From assembly GCA_902551985.1 (NCBI GenBank), contig CACDFI010000001.1, positions 164,376-228,375 on the forward strand: 64,000 bases of DNA. Direction: 5' to 3'. Source of the stretch: an uncultured Pelagibacteraceae bacterium (lineage in GTDB: Bacteria; Pseudomonadota; Alphaproteobacteria; Pelagibacterales; Pelagibacteraceae). Position numbers and translations under genes: made by a program. The notes below the pieces were generated by a model. That model had not been told where the DNA came from. It searched no databases and saw nothing but the letters and a program-made list of their open reading frames with translations. Position 1 is the stretch's first letter. Each line of letters starts with the position of its first letter. This document shows, in pieces, positions 1 through 9,705 of this stretch.

Positions 1-230
1 TCAGGATAATAAAGCTTTACATAAATAACAGGTATAACAGCTTTTAAAATATCTAGTATTAAGGTTAAATATCCTAATCTTTTATTTCCTGTTCTTAAAA
101 CATTTGTTGCTCCTATATTTCCAGACCCCACATCTCTTATATCTTTTTTAAGAAATATTTTTGTAAATATGTATCCAAAAGGAATTGAACCAAATAAATA
201 AGATATTAAAGCTGTTATTATATAATCCAT
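1..230 (-). CDS. plsY: Glycerol-3-phosphate acyltransferase PlsY (partial, N-terminal part)
   Basis: Only the first 76 codons lie in the window; the gene runs off the left edge with no stop. It begins ATG at 230, sharing one base with the pyrC stop (TAATG). The translation opens with a hydrophobic segment, then FGSIPFGY, then [17 protein letters not shown], which is the PlsY signature including the GSGNIGATN glycerol-phosphate loop. PlsY is an inner-membrane enzyme that moves an acyl group from acyl-phosphate to glycerol-3-phosphate, the first step of phospholipid synthesis. Its partner PlsX is encoded at 55966-56973. Its one-base overlap suggests cotranscription with pyrB and pyrC. Identification is firm although the C-terminus is unseen. 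Confidence 0.92.
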   Translation of the reverse strand, partial: MDYIITALISYLFGSIPFGYIFTKIFLKKDIRDVGSGNIGATNVLRTGNKRLGYLTLILDILKAVIPVIYVKLYYP

Positions 231-1519
231 TATTCAGCTTTAAATAATTCTTCTCCATTAACAAAAGTATTCATTACTTTACCTTGCAATTTTTTATCTT
301 CTATTGGAGTATTTTTTGATTTTGATATTAATTTTTCTTTTCTCACTACCCATGGTTTGTTTATGTCTACAATACAAAAGTCAGCATCATTACCTATTGA
401 TAAATTACCTTTGTTAATTTTAAGTATTTTCGCAGGACTAGATGTTAAAGCCTTTATAATAGTTTCTAAATTTACTGATCCATTGTGATATAACTCTAAA
501 CTTAAAGGTAATAAAGTTTCGATACCTGATGCACCAGTTTCTGCTTGTGCAAAAGTTAATCTTTTATTTTCCTCGTCTTCAGGTTTATGATCTGATACTA
601 TTACATCAATCGTTTCATCAACCAACCCTTGAACTAGAGCATTTCTATCATCTTCGGTTCTTAAAGGTGGAGACAACTTTAAAAATGTTTTGAAATCACC
701 AATATCATTTTCGTTTAAAGATAAATTATTAATTGAAACACCGCAGCTAAAATTAACTTTTATCTTTCTCTCTCTAATTATTTCAACTGAACTCGCTGAT
801 GAAATTTGTGATATATGATATCTACAATTGTTATACTCTAATAAAGTTAAATCTCTTTCTAAGATTAACAATTCTGCACTTACAGGAATTCCCTGCAAAC
901 CAAGTTTTGTAGCAATTATGCCATCATTAATCATTCCATCTTTTGATAACTCTGCATCTTCTGCATGTTGTATAATTAAAGAATTTAAATCTGAGGCTGA
1001 ATTCATAATTCTATTCATTATTCTTGGGTTTTGAATAGTTTTAATTCCATCTGTAAATCCAATAATCCCTTTTCCTTGCAATAACCCAAATTCAGTCATG
1101 TTCTCTCCCTCTGTATTTACAGTTAATGCAGCAGTTGGAAAAATATTTATTTTAGATTTATCTCTTCCTCTTCTTCTAAGAAAATCAACAATCGAAACAT
1201 TATCAATCACTGGATTTGTGTTAGGCATTGTTACAACGGATGTCACTCCACCTGATAAAGCAGCTTCGCTTAATGTTCTAAAATTTTCTTTATATTCAAA
1301 ACCAGGCTCACCAACAAATACACGCATATCTACCAAACCAGGGAATATATGCTTACCTTTTAAATCGATTACTTTTTCTCGAGATGGAATATTATTAGTA
1401 TTTACTTTTTTACCAACACCTTCAATTTTTCCATTTTCGTCAATTATTAATCCACCTGTCTCATTTAATGAATTATACGGATCAATTATATTTGCATTTA
1501 TAAAGTATTTTTTTTTCAT
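230..1519 (-). CDS. pyrC: Dihydroorotase-like protein PyrC (metal-binding HxH motif missing)
   Basis: 429 residues of the class I dihydroorotase/amidohydrolase fold, in the pyrB-pyrC order. Dihydroorotase cyclises carbamoyl-aspartate in pyrimidine synthesis. Several family positions are visible: EPG (71-73), MPNTNP (98-103), QHAED (184-188), a conserved His near RYHISQ, and SDHKPE. However the first metal motif, normally DxHxH, reads D64-M-R66-V-F68, so both zinc-binding histidines are replaced. Families with this substitution include non-catalytic partners of aspartate transcarbamoylase; similar alphaproteobacterial proteins are common. It may be a structural partner of PyrB, with the true dihydroorotase elsewhere. 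Its stop overlaps plsY and its start directly follows pyrB. Confidence 0.85.
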   Translation of the reverse strand: MKKKYFINANIIDPYNSLNETGGLIIDENGKIEGVGKKVNTNNIPSREKVIDLKGKHIFPGLVDMRVFVGEPGFEYKENFRTLSEAALSGGVTSVVTMPNTNPVIDNVSIVDFLRRRGRDKSKINIFPTAALTVNTEGENMTEFGLLQGKGIIGFTDGIKTIQNPRIMNRIMNSASDLNSLIIQHAEDAELSKDGMINDGIIATKLGLQGIPVSAELLILERDLTLLEYNNCRYHISQISSASSVEIIRERKIKVNFSCGVSINNLSLNENDIGDFKTFLKLSPPLRTEDDRNALVQGLVDETIDVIVSDHKPEDEENKRLTFAQAETGASGIETLLPLSLELYHNGSVNLETIIKALTSSPAKILKINKGNLSIGNDADFCIVDINKPWVVRKEKLISKSKNTPIEDKKLQGKVMNTFVNGEELFKAE

Positions 1520-2461
1520 TTATTCACAAAATATCTTTAAGCAAGCCATTCTTACTGCTACTCCTAATTCAACTTGTTCTTTAATTACACTTTTATTAAT
1601 ATCGTCTGCTAAGTTTGTATCAATTTCAATTCCTCTGTTCATTGGACCTGGGTGCATTATAAGCGCATCTTCCTTAGCAAATTTTATTTTGTCTGGTGTT
1701 AAACCGTAATATTCATAGTATTCTCTGTTAGAAGATAGAAAAGAACTTGTCATTCTTTCATTCTGAAGTCTTAACATCATCACTATGTCACAGTCTTTAA
1801 CCCCTTTTTTCATATCTGAAAAAATATTGACACCAAATCTTTCTATTTCATTTGGCATAAGATTAGTTGGAGCTACTATATTTACTTCAGCACCTAACAT
1901 GTTTAGTAAATAAATATTTGATCTTGCTACTCTTGAATGAAGAATATCTCCACATATAGCTATTTTAAGACCTTCTATTTTTTTTCTTCTATTTATTATA
2001 GTTAACGCATCTAGTAAAGCTTGAGTAGGGTGTTCTCTTCGTCCATCTCCTGCATTTAGAACTGCACAATTAACTTTTTGAGATAACAAATTACAAGCAC
2101 CTGAATCTTGATGCCTTATAACGATGATATCTGGATGCATTGCATTTAATGTCATTGCTGTATCTATTAGAGTTTCACCTTTTTTTATAGCAGAGTTTGT
2201 AATATTCATTGACATTACATCTGCACCTAATCTTTTTCCTGCTAATTCAAAAGAACTTTGAGTCCTGGTCGAAGGTTCAAAAAATAAATTTATTTGCGTT
2301 TTACCTTTTAAAATATCAAGCTTTTTGTTTTTGCTTTTGTTTAACTCAATGAATTTCGAGGCTTCATTCAAAATTATATTTACATCATTGACTGATAAGT
2401 CTTGAATACCTAACAAATGTTTTTGGGAAATTTTAATAGCTTTTTTAGATTTAATTGCCAT
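1520..2461 (-). CDS. pyrB: Aspartate carbamoyltransferase catalytic chain
   Basis: 313 residues, the usual length. PyrB joins carbamoyl phosphate and aspartate, the committed step of pyrimidine synthesis. The carbamoyl-phosphate loop [13 protein letters not shown] is at 60-72 with the STRT core, [10 protein letters not shown] is near 144-153, and HPGPMNRG is at 270-277. All the usual catalytic features appear intact. It abuts pyrC without a gap and lies 42 bp downstream of ruvX on the same strand, so the operon order is ruvX-pyrB-pyrC-plsY. No pyrI is present, and the dihydroorotase-like neighbour suggests the type of ATCase that assembles with a PyrC-like protein; that is inference. Confidence 0.96.
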   Translation of the reverse strand: MAIKSKKAIKISQKHLLGIQDLSVNDVNIILNEASKFIELNKSKNKKLDILKGKTQINLFFEPSTRTQSSFELAGKRLGADVMSMNITNSAIKKGETLIDTAMTLNAMHPDIIVIRHQDSGACNLLSQKVNCAVLNAGDGRREHPTQALLDALTIINRRKKIEGLKIAICGDILHSRVARSNIYLLNMLGAEVNIVAPTNLMPNEIERFGVNIFSDMKKGVKDCDIVMMLRLQNERMTSSFLSSNREYYEYYGLTPDKIKFAKEDALIMHPGPMNRGIEIDTNLADDINKSVIKEQVELGVAVRMACLKIFCE

Positions 2462-2503
2462 TAAAATTAACTCTATAACTAATTAGAGTTAACTATGCAA
2501 GCA

Positions 2504-2959
2504 TTAATTCTGTAAATAATCTAGGGCTCCTTGTAAAATAAATGCTGCAGCAAATTTATCTATATCTTTCTCTCTTTTGCTAACGTTTATATCCAATTCA
2601 CTGGACAAATTAAAAGCTCCAACTGTAGATAATCTTTCATCCCATAGACAAACAGGAATGTTAATTTTATCTGCAAGATTGATTGCTATGTCTTTAGCTG
2701 ATTGTGATGATTTTCCATATGAACCATCCATATTTATTGGATTCCCAACTATTATACCTTTGACATCGTTCTCCTTGATTATACTCTTAATATCTTCAAT
2801 TAATTTAGAAGACTTTATTTTTTCTAAAGTTTTATAAGGTGTAGCAATTTTTTGATTGCCATCGCTTATTGCAATTCCAATCCTTTTTGAACCCAAATCT
2901 ATACCTATAATTCTTGATCCATCTGATACTTTTAATTTGAATTCGTTAATTGTGATCAT
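2504..2959 (-). CDS. ruvX: Putative pre-16S rRNA nuclease / Holliday junction resolvase-like protein RuvX (YqgF)
   Basis: 151 residues with an RNase H-like fold. The first catalytic strand is GIDLGSKRIGIAISD (19-33) with D21. WDERLST (106-112) carries the second acidic residue, and a C-terminal DIDKFAAAFIL segment supplies the third. Members process the 5' end of 16S rRNA precursor in E. coli and resemble Holliday junction resolvases. It is the first gene of a minus-strand run into pyrB and lies divergent to gatC. Upstream on the minus strand there is a TTGTCG box 17 bp from TAAAAA, a weak promoter candidate. Start ATG at 2959. Confidence 0.9.
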   Translation of the reverse strand: MITINEFKLKVSDGSRIIGIDLGSKRIGIAISDGNQKIATPYKTLEKIKSSKLIEDIKSIIKENDVKGIIVGNPINMDGSYGKSSQSAKDIAINLADKINIPVCLWDERLSTVGAFNLSSELDINVSKREKDIDKFAAAFILQGALDYLQN

Positions 2960-3009
2960 ATTGTATATTTTTAACTTAAGTGGTAGTTTGCGACAATATT
3001 TTTTACCAT

Positions 3010-3297
3010 ATGAGTATAGATCTTAAAACTGTAAAACACATATCAAAATTAGCTAGAATCTCACTAGATGAGAAAAAAGCAGAAAAACTAGCGACTGATA
3101 TGAATTCAATATTTGAATTTATTGAAAAATTAAATGAATTAAATACAGATAATGTTGAACCATTAACTTCTATAGCTGAAACAACGTTAAGATTTAGAGA
3201 TGATAAAATAACAAGTGAAAATATAAGAGAAAAAATATTAAAAAATTCACCAGAAAAAAATGATGATTTTTTTGTTGTACCGAAAGTTGTTGAGTAA
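3010..3297 (+). CDS. gatC: Aspartyl/glutamyl-tRNA amidotransferase subunit C
   Basis: 95 residues from the ATG at 3010, the normal GatC length. A GTG 30 bases upstream would add ten residues with no family match and is rejected. The start [17 protein letters not shown], the middle EPLTSI and the FVVPKVVE end are typical. GatC is the small subunit that clamps GatA and GatB together; the complex converts Glu-tRNA(Gln) or Asp-tRNA(Asn) to the amide form. Its TAA overlaps the gatA ATG by one base (TAATG), so gatCAB is translationally coupled. Confidence 0.95.
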   Translation: MSIDLKTVKHISKLARISLDEKKAEKLATDMNSIFEFIEKLNELNTDNVEPLTSIAETTLRFRDDKITSENIREKILKNSPEKNDDFFVVPKVVE

Positions 3298-4754
3298 TGT
3301 CTGAAATAACATCTTTAACACTTTATGAATTAATTAAAAATATTAAAGAGAAAAAAATATCTTCAAATGAAGCTGCAAAATCTTTTGTTGATAGAGCTGA
3401 AAAGTCAAAAAAAATAAATGCATATGTAACTGAAAATTTTGAAAATTGTCTTAAACTCTCAAAAGAGTTTGATGATAAACCAAATTTTGATTTAAAACTT
3501 CCAGGCATTCCAATTGCTGTAAAAGATCTCTTTTGCACAAATGAAGTAAGAACAACAGCTGGAAGCAATATCTTAAATAATTTTGTACCAACCTATGAAT
3601 CTACTGTAACACAAAATATATGGAACGAAGGAGGCATATTGCTTGGCAAACTTAATTGTGATGAATTCGCAATGGGATCATCTAATGAAACAAGTTTTTT
3701 TGGCAATGTTCAAAACCCAATCGCAGAAGATTTAGTTCCTGGTGGATCATCTGGTGGTTCTTCAGCGGCTTTAGCAGCTAATTTAACGCCTGTAACAATA
3801 GGAACTGACACTGGTGGATCTATTAGGCAACCTGCCTCCTTTACTGGTACAGTAGGACTAAAACCTACTTATGGCAGCTGTTCAAGATATGGAATTGTTG
3901 CTTTTGCATCATCTCTAGATCAAGCAGGTCCAATGAGCAAAGATGTCAAAGATAGCTCCATTCTTTTAGAGGTGATCTCATCATTTGATAAAAAAGATTC
4001 AACCTCAATTGATTTTAAAAGAAATAATTATTCATCAGAGCTAACTAGAAATATTAAAGGTTTAAAAATTGGTATTCCAAAAGAATATAGAGTTGATGGG
4101 ATGCCAGACGAAATTGAGAAACTTTGGAAAAAAGGTATTGATTATGCAAAAGATTGTGGAGCAGAAATAATTGATATTTCATTACCTCATACTAGCTATG
4201 CTTTACCAACTTATTATATTGTAGCGCCAGCTGAAGCATCATCTAATTTAGCAAGATATGATGGTGTTAAATATGGTCTAAGATCTTCCGGGAAAAATTT
4301 AATTGATATGTATGAAAAAACTAGATCAGAGGGATTTGGTGAAGAAGTAAAGAGAAGGGTAATGATAGGTACCTATGTTTTATCTTCTGGATATTATGAT
4401 GCTTACTATCTTAAAGCTCAAAAAGTTAGACAATTAATTAAACAAGATTTTGACCAAGCTTATAATAAAGTAGATGCTATTTTGACACCTTCAACACCTA
4501 GTTCTGCATTTAAAATAGGAGAAAAATCTAATGATCCAGTTTCAATGTATTTAAATGATATATTTACTGTTCCAGTAAATCTTGCAGGTTTACCTGGAAT
4601 TTCAATACCTGCAGGTGTAGATAAAAATAATTACCCATTGGGTTTACAAATAATAGGTAAATCGTTTGATGAACAAACAGTTTTAAATATTGCTTATTCA
4701 ATGGAGGAAAAAATCAATTATAAAAATAATATAACTGATTGGTGGATGAAATAA
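3297..4754 (+). CDS. gatA: Aspartyl/glutamyl-tRNA amidotransferase subunit A
   Basis: 485 residues with a complete amidase signature. The Ser-cisSer-Lys triad is visible as K76 in PIAVKDLF, S151 in [10 protein letters not shown] and S175 in [10 protein letters not shown]. GatA is the glutaminase that releases ammonia, which is channelled to GatB for amidation of misacylated tRNA. The gene overlaps gatC and gatB by one base on each side. Length and motif spacing match characterised GatA proteins closely, with no sign of decay. Confidence 0.97.
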   Translation: MSEITSLTLYELIKNIKEKKISSNEAAKSFVDRAEKSKKINAYVTENFENCLKLSKEFDDKPNFDLKLPGIPIAVKDLFCTNEVRTTAGSNILNNFVPTYESTVTQNIWNEGGILLGKLNCDEFAMGSSNETSFFGNVQNPIAEDLVPGGSSGGSSAALAANLTPVTIGTDTGGSIRQPASFTGTVGLKPTYGSCSRYGIVAFASSLDQAGPMSKDVKDSSILLEVISSFDKKDSTSIDFKRNNYSSELTRNIKGLKIGIPKEYRVDGMPDEIEKLWKKGIDYAKDCGAEIIDISLPHTSYALPTYYIVAPAEASSNLARYDGVKYGLRSSGKNLIDMYEKTRSEGFGEEVKRRVMIGTYVLSSGYYDAYYLKAQKVRQLIKQDFDQAYNKVDAILTPSTPSSAFKIGEKSNDPVSMYLNDIFTVPVNLAGLPGISIPAGVDKNNYPLGLQIIGKSFDEQTVLNIAYSMEEKINYKNNITDWWMK

Positions 4755-6229
4755 TGTCTAAAAATAATTCGGAATATTTAATTGAAAGAAATGATAATGT
4801 TTATGAAGTTGTTATAGGACTTGAAGTTCATGCTCAAGTAACATCAAATTCAAAACTTTTTTCATCTTCTTCTACAAAATTTGGTGCTGAACCTAATACT
4901 CAAGTAAGCTTAGTTGATGCAGCTTTTCCAGGCATGCTTCCAGTAATTAATGAATTTTGTGTTAAACAAGCTATAAAAACTGGCATTGGTTTAAGAGCTA
5001 AGATCAATAATAAGTCTGTTTTTGATAGAAAGAATTATTTTTATGCAGATTTACCTCAGGGTTATCAAATTTCACAATACAAATACCCAATCGTGGGTGA
5101 GGGTAATGTTATTTTGGATATGCCTGAAGGTCAAAAACAGGTTGGAATAGAAAGATTACATTTAGAGCAGGATGCAGGTAAAAGTATTCATGATATTGAT
5201 CCTAGTAATACACTAGTTGATCTTAATAGATCAGGTGTAGCTTTAATGGAGATTGTCAGTAAGCCTGATCTAAGATCACCAGATGAAGTGAATGCTTATA
5301 TAAAAAAACTTAGATCTATTATGAGATATTTAGGAACTTGCGATGGGAACATGCAAGAGGGATCCTTAAGAGCTGATGTTAATGTGTCTGTAAGAATAAA
5401 AGGCTCAACAGATTTAGGAACAAGATGTGAAATAAAAAATGTTAATTCTATCAAATTCATGCAAATGGCAATTATTTATGAAGCAAATAGACAAGTCGAT
5501 TTAATAGAAGAAGGTCAAGAAATAGATCAAGAAACAAGGCTTTTTGATACAAAAAAAAATGAAACAAGATCAATGAGGTCGAAAGAAGATGCTCATGATT
5601 ATAGATACTTTCCAGATCCAGATTTACTTCCATTAGAAGTTACGGATGAATTTATTGATAAACTAAAATCTGAAATTCCTGAATTACCAGATGATAAAAA
5701 GAAAAGATTTATTGATGAATTTAAAGTCTCACTTTATGATGCAACAATACTGGTCTCTGATATCGATATAGCTAAATATTTTGAAGAAGTTGTTGCCAAA
5801 ATGGGTAAAAACCGTGACATGAAACTAGCCGTAAATTGGATTACAGGAGAATTATTTGCAGTTTTAAATGAAAAAAATATTGAAATTGCTCAAAGTCCAA
5901 TAAGCGCAAAAAATTTGGCAAAATTGATTAATTTAATTAAAAATGGAACAATCTCAGGAAAAATTGCTAAGACAATATTTGAGTTAATGTTAGATGGTGA
6001 CATAGACCCTCAAATAATTGTTGAGGAAAAAGGGTTAAAGCAAGAAAGTGATCCAAAAGCATTAGAGGCATTAATTGATAAAATAATCAATGATAACAGA
6101 GAAAAAGCTATTGAGTATAAACAAGGAAAAGAAAAGCTATTTGGCTTCTTTGTTGGACAGGCAATGAAAGCTTCTGGTGGAAAAGCTAACCCTCAATTAA
6201 TTAATGAAATATTAAAGAAGAAACTTTAA
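4754..6229 (+). CDS. gatB: Aspartyl/glutamyl-tRNA amidotransferase subunit B
   Basis: 491 residues from the ATG at 4754, which shares a base with the gatA stop; a TTG upstream is in frame but would lie inside gat[13 protein letters not shown] near residues 19-30 is the GatB N-terminal signature, followed by the catalytic cradle ([39 protein letters not shown]) and a C-terminal helical YqeY-like tail that contacts tRNA. GatB activates the tRNA-bound acid with ATP and transfers ammonia. It ends the gatCAB operon; the next start is 37 bp downstream. Confidence 0.97.
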   Translation: MSKNNSEYLIERNDNVYEVVIGLEVHAQVTSNSKLFSSSSTKFGAEPNTQVSLVDAAFPGMLPVINEFCVKQAIKTGIGLRAKINNKSVFDRKNYFYADLPQGYQISQYKYPIVGEGNVILDMPEGQKQVGIERLHLEQDAGKSIHDIDPSNTLVDLNRSGVALMEIVSKPDLRSPDEVNAYIKKLRSIMRYLGTCDGNMQEGSLRADVNVSVRIKGSTDLGTRCEIKNVNSIKFMQMAIIYEANRQVDLIEEGQEIDQETRLFDTKKNETRSMRSKEDAHDYRYFPDPDLLPLEVTDEFIDKLKSEIPELPDDKKKRFIDEFKVSLYDATILVSDIDIAKYFEEVVAKMGKNRDMKLAVNWITGELFAVLNEKNIEIAQSPISAKNLAKLINLIKNGTISGKIAKTIFELMLDGDIDPQIIVEEKGLKQESDPKALEALIDKIINDNREKAIEYKQGKEKLFGFFVGQAMKASGGKANPQLINEILKKKL

Positions 6230-6266
6230 TTTAACTAAACCTATAGTCATTATATAATTAATATAG

Positions 6267-6917
6267 ATGGGAAAGAATATTGAAATTTCTGAAAAAATCG
6301 AAAAATATATTAATAATTTTAGTTTTAAACTAAACTCAGTTCAAAAAGAAATCATAGATTATAATAATACTCTTGGAAATGAAAAAAGAATGCAAGTAGC
6401 AATATCTCAATGTCATTTTCTCCATTTAATAATAAAAATATCTAATATAAAAAATGTGCTTGAGATTGGAACTTTTACTGGATTAAGTGCACTTTCTATT
6501 GCCCTTGCACTTCCTGATGATGGAAAACTTACAGCACTTGATAAAGACCTAGAGACAAACAAGATCGCAGTAAGTTTTTTTAAGAAAGCTAATCAAGATA
6601 AAAAAATTCAAACGATTGTGAAACCTGCGCTAGATAGTTTAGATGAATTAAAAAAACAAAAATATGATATGGTTTTTATTGATGCTGATAAGCTCAACTA
6701 TAAAGAATATTATGAAAAATCATTAAAAATAATAAAAAAAGGTGGTTTGATCATTATTGATAATGTTTTATGGCATGGTGAAGTTGCAGATGAAGATAAT
6801 ATGGATAAATTTACATTAAATATTAGAGAATTTAATGAGCATGTATCAACTGATAAAAGAGTAGAACAAATAATTATCCCATTAGGAGATGGAATGACTG
6901 TTTGTAGGGTTTTATAA
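6267..6917 (+). CDS. Class I SAM-dependent O-methyltransferase (caffeoyl-CoA OMT family)
   Basis: 216 residues. The SAM-binding loop VLEIGTFTGLSALS is at 64-77 and the acidic metal-binding segment MVFIDADKLNY near 135-145. IIIDNVLWHGEVAD is the conserved strand after it. These place it in the cation-dependent O-methyltransferase family that methylates catechol-like hydroxyls; the substrate cannot be read from sequence. A TATAAT box at 6253-6258 sits nine bases before the ATG, so if used the transcript would have almost no leader. The stop overlaps the trhO start by one base, suggesting coupling. Confidence 0.85.
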   Translation: MGKNIEISEKIEKYINNFSFKLNSVQKEIIDYNNTLGNEKRMQVAISQCHFLHLIIKISNIKNVLEIGTFTGLSALSIALALPDDGKLTALDKDLETNKIAVSFFKKANQDKKIQTIVKPALDSLDELKKQKYDMVFIDADKLNYKEYYEKSLKIIKKGGLIIIDNVLWHGEVADEDNMDKFTLNIREFNEHVSTDKRVEQIIIPLGDGMTVCRVL

Positions 6918-7819
6918 TGTTCAATATTTTTGGTTTTTATAAATTTAAAAAACTTAATAATCTTAAAAAATTGAAAAATAGATTAGAAAATAATCTTAAA
7001 GATTATGAAATTAAAGGAACAATAATAATTTCACCCGAAGGTGTTAATGGAACAATTTCAGATAAAAAAAATAACCTTTTAAAATTCAATAAAATTCTTA
7101 AAAAAATATTATCTATAAAAAAATTTAATTCAGAAAATAATTCTAATAGTAAATTTAATCCATTTCATAAACTTAAAATTAAAATCAAAAAAGAAGTTGT
7201 TCCAATGGGTTTTAAAGTTAGAAACTATAATTTTCCTAAGAACAACCTAAATCCAAGGGAATGGAATAAAATAATTAAAAAAAAGGATACAGTTTTGATA
7301 GATGCACGGAAATCTTTTGAGTATGATGTGGGTACTTTCAAAAAATCTTTAAATCCAAATATAGAAAACTTTCGTGAATTTCCTAAATATTTAAATCAAT
7401 TTAAAAATATCGAAAATATAGCAATGTTTTGTACAGGTGGTATCAGGTGCGAAAAAGCAAATATTTATTTGAAAAAAAAAGGATTTAAAAATGTATATGT
7501 TTTAAAAGGCGGAATTATTAACTATCTGAATAATATTGATAAAAAAAATAGTCAATGGAACGGCGAATGTTTTGTTTTTGATAATAGAGTTTCAATAAAA
7601 CATGGCTTGAGGCAGGGGAGTTATTCAATTTGTAGTGGTTGCAGAAAACCTGTTTCTATCAAAGAAAAAAAATCTTCTAAATATTTAGAAGGCATTCATT
7701 GTCCAAAATGTCACGATTCTTTAACAGATGATCAAAAATCAAGATTTGCTATGAGGCAAAAACAGATATTACTTGCAAAAAAATTAGGTAAGAGACATAT
7801 CTTCAAAAAAGAATATTAA
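6917..7819 (+). CDS. trhO: tRNA uridine(34) hydroxylase TrhO (rhodanese-like, UPF0176)
   Basis: 300 residues. An N-terminal acylphosphatase-like domain (SPEGVNGTIS, 39-48) is followed by a rhodanese domain with the active-site loop FCTGGIRCEK (171-180), in which C172 is the presumed catalytic cysteine. A C-terminal zinc-like cluster shows CSGCRKPVS and HCPKCH. TrhO hydroxylates uridine 34 of several tRNAs in an oxygen-dependent reaction. Starts in a TAATG overlap with the methyltransferase gene. The protein is unusually rich in Lys and Asn in its N-terminal third, which fits the AT-rich codon use of the genome. Confidence 0.92.
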   Translation: MFNIFGFYKFKKLNNLKKLKNRLENNLKDYEIKGTIIISPEGVNGTISDKKNNLLKFNKILKKILSIKKFNSENNSNSKFNPFHKLKIKIKKEVVPMGFKVRNYNFPKNNLNPREWNKIIKKKDTVLIDARKSFEYDVGTFKKSLNPNIENFREFPKYLNQFKNIENIAMFCTGGIRCEKANIYLKKKGFKNVYVLKGGIINYLNNIDKKNSQWNGECFVFDNRVSIKHGLRQGSYSICSGCRKPVSIKEKKSSKYLEGIHCPKCHDSLTDDQKSRFAMRQKQILLAKKLGKRHIFKKEY

Positions 7820-7836
7820 AATAATAATTAATTTAT

Positions 7837-9198
7837 ATGGACTTGCTTAAAGAAAATATTCCTGTGCTTGTAAGAAAACTTGCAATACCAGCAAGTGTTG
7901 GAACGCTCTTTCAAACTCTATACAATATTGTAGATACATTTTATTCTGGACTAATTTCACCAGAGGCTCTATCAGCTCTGAGTAAATCTTTTCCAATATA
8001 CTTTATAATTGTTGCAACATCTATTGGTGTTACTGTAGGTGGAACTTCATTGATAGGAAATAGTATTGGAGAAAAAAATGAAAAAAATGCTTCGTACTAT
8101 TTTACTCATATTATAATTTATGGTTTACTAATTTCAGTTTTTATAACATTTATAGGACTCTATTTTTCAGAAAAGGTATTTAATTTGATGGGATCAACTC
8201 AAGAAATTACAAATTTGGGTCTCCAATATACAAATATAATGTTTTATGGATCATTCCTATTTTTCCTTGTTGTTTCACTAAATTCACTTTTACATGCAGA
8301 AGGAGATACAAAAACATACAGAAATGTTTTAATCCTTAGTTTTCTTTTAAATATAATTTTAAATCCTATTTTAATATTTGGGTTTTTATTTATTCCTGCA
8401 ATGGGAATGACGGGAATAGGTTTATCAACAATTATTGCACAATTAATAGCATTTCTAATTATTCTTTTTAAAGTTTTACAAAATCCACGTGTTAAAAAAA
8501 TTACAATTGAATATTTTAATGTAAAATTTATTTTTTTAAAAAATATTTTCTTTCAATCAATGCCAATATCTATTGCAATTTGTGGATATGCTGTAGCAGC
8601 TACATTTATTTTCACTTATGTTGGTCAGACAAGTGAACTAGCAGTTGCTGGGTATGGTGCAGCTACGAGAATAGAGCAGGTTGTTTTACTGCCAATACTG
8701 GGAATAAATACTGCAATAATCTCAATTATAGCTCAAAACTTTGGTGCAAATAACTTTGATAGAGTTAAAGAGACTTACTTCGTTTCAATTAAATATGGCC
8801 TTATCTTGATGGTTTTTTCAGGGATATTAGTTTATTTAACAGCCGATATAGTTCCAAGGTTTTTTTCTAGCAACGAAGTGGTATTAGAATATGGAAGAAG
8901 GTATTTAAAAATTGCAGCTTTTATATTACCGGCTTACCCAATTTTCTTTCTATCTAATGGATTTTTTATGGGTTTGAAGAAGTCAAATTATGCAATGGTC
9001 AATAATATGATGAGAAATGTACTAGTGCCAATATGTGTTTTCTATTTAGCTAAATACTTATCAGCAGACTTTGATACTTTTTTTTGGCTATGGTTTATTT
9101 TCCAGTGGTCTCTATCTATACTTTTATTTACGTATGTTAGTTATTATATAAAAAAAAAATTAGATAAATCTAGCACTGTCCTTAATCCACAACCATAA
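7837..9198 (+). CDS. MATE family multidrug/sodium efflux transporter
   Basis: 453 residues with about twelve hydrophobic segments in two similar halves, typical of MATE exporters. Recognisable are the N-terminal IPASVGTLFQTLYNIVDTF-like helix, HAEGDTKTYRNV in the first half and AGYGAATRIEQ in the second. MATE proteins expel cationic organic compounds across the inner membrane using sodium or proton gradients; the substrate is unknown. The last 39 bases overlap the 3' end of soxG on the opposite strand, so the two transcripts converge. Confidence 0.88.
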   Translation: MDLLKENIPVLVRKLAIPASVGTLFQTLYNIVDTFYSGLISPEALSALSKSFPIYFIIVATSIGVTVGGTSLIGNSIGEKNEKNASYYFTHIIIYGLLISVFITFIGLYFSEKVFNLMGSTQEITNLGLQYTNIMFYGSFLFFLVVSLNSLLHAEGDTKTYRNVLILSFLLNIILNPILIFGFLFIPAMGMTGIGLSTIIAQLIAFLIILFKVLQNPRVKKITIEYFNVKFIFLKNIFFQSMPISIAICGYAVAATFIFTYVGQTSELAVAGYGAATRIEQVVLLPILGINTAIISIIAQNFGANNFDRVKETYFVSIKYGLILMVFSGILVYLTADIVPRFFSSNEVVLEYGRRYLKIAAFILPAYPIFFLSNGFFMGLKKSNYAMVNNMMRNVLVPICVFYLAKYLSADFDTFFWLWFIFQWSLSILLFTYVSYYIKKKLDKSSTVLNPQP

Positions 9199-9705
9199 AT
9201 CTTCAGAAAAAGATCTTCTTACAAAAAGATTAATTTCATTGATTTCTTTATGGTGGATAATCACATCTGTATGATTTAACAGGGTTTGTGTAACTGAGTT
9301 TTTAGTTTTTTTGAAACTTTCATAATTAAATGGCGATCCAGAGGAAAGAAGATCAAACGTCTTATTGCCTTTTATATTAATACAAATCCATTGATTTGAG
9401 ACATCAACGACTGAACCAAAATTGAATTTTGAAATTTCATTAAAAAGGTTATTGAATAATTGTCGATCTTCACCGTTAAAATATACTAACCATTCGTCTG
9501 GACTTAGCCAAAGTGTATTGTATTGTTGATTTGATGAACTTGTATTCGGCTCAATAGGTAAAATTATAGATAAGATTTTCCCTATTTTGGTAAAAAATTC
9601 TTTCTTTTTTCCTCTTAAATTTATTTTTACATTTGGTTCAGATAATGAAATTTCGATACCTTCAAATGAACTTTTTTCAAATTTAGGGTATTCTTGATTA
9701 AGCAT
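9160..9705 (-). CDS. soxG: Sarcosine oxidase gamma subunit
   Basis: 181 residues. Features include LWLSPDEWLVYF, DVSNQWICINIKG, and a C-terminal SEDLWLWIKDSARFI-like end, all found in SoxG, which structurally resembles the folate-binding aminomethyltransferase fold. In heterotetrameric sarcosine oxidase the gamma subunit helps form the tetrahydrofolate site with the alpha subunit. It overlaps soxA by 8 bases and ends inside the convergent MATE gene. The soxBDAG order and the overlaps support a single operon. Confidence 0.9.
   Translation of the reverse strand: MLNQEYPKFEKSSFEGIEISLSEPNVKINLRGKKKEFFTKIGKILSIILPIEPNTSSSNQQYNTLWLSPDEWLVYFNGEDRQLFNNLFNEISKFNFGSVVDVSNQWICINIKGNKTFDLLSSGSPFNYESFKKTKNSVTQTLLNHTDVIIHHKEINEINLFVRRSFSEDLWLWIKDSARFI

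Noticed and set aside
1098-1709. Long plus-strand ORF across pyrC/pyrB, and similar antisense ORFs over hppA, soxB and ihfA
   Set aside because: They mirror well-identified genes, lack family motifs and have poor codon structure; they are shadows.
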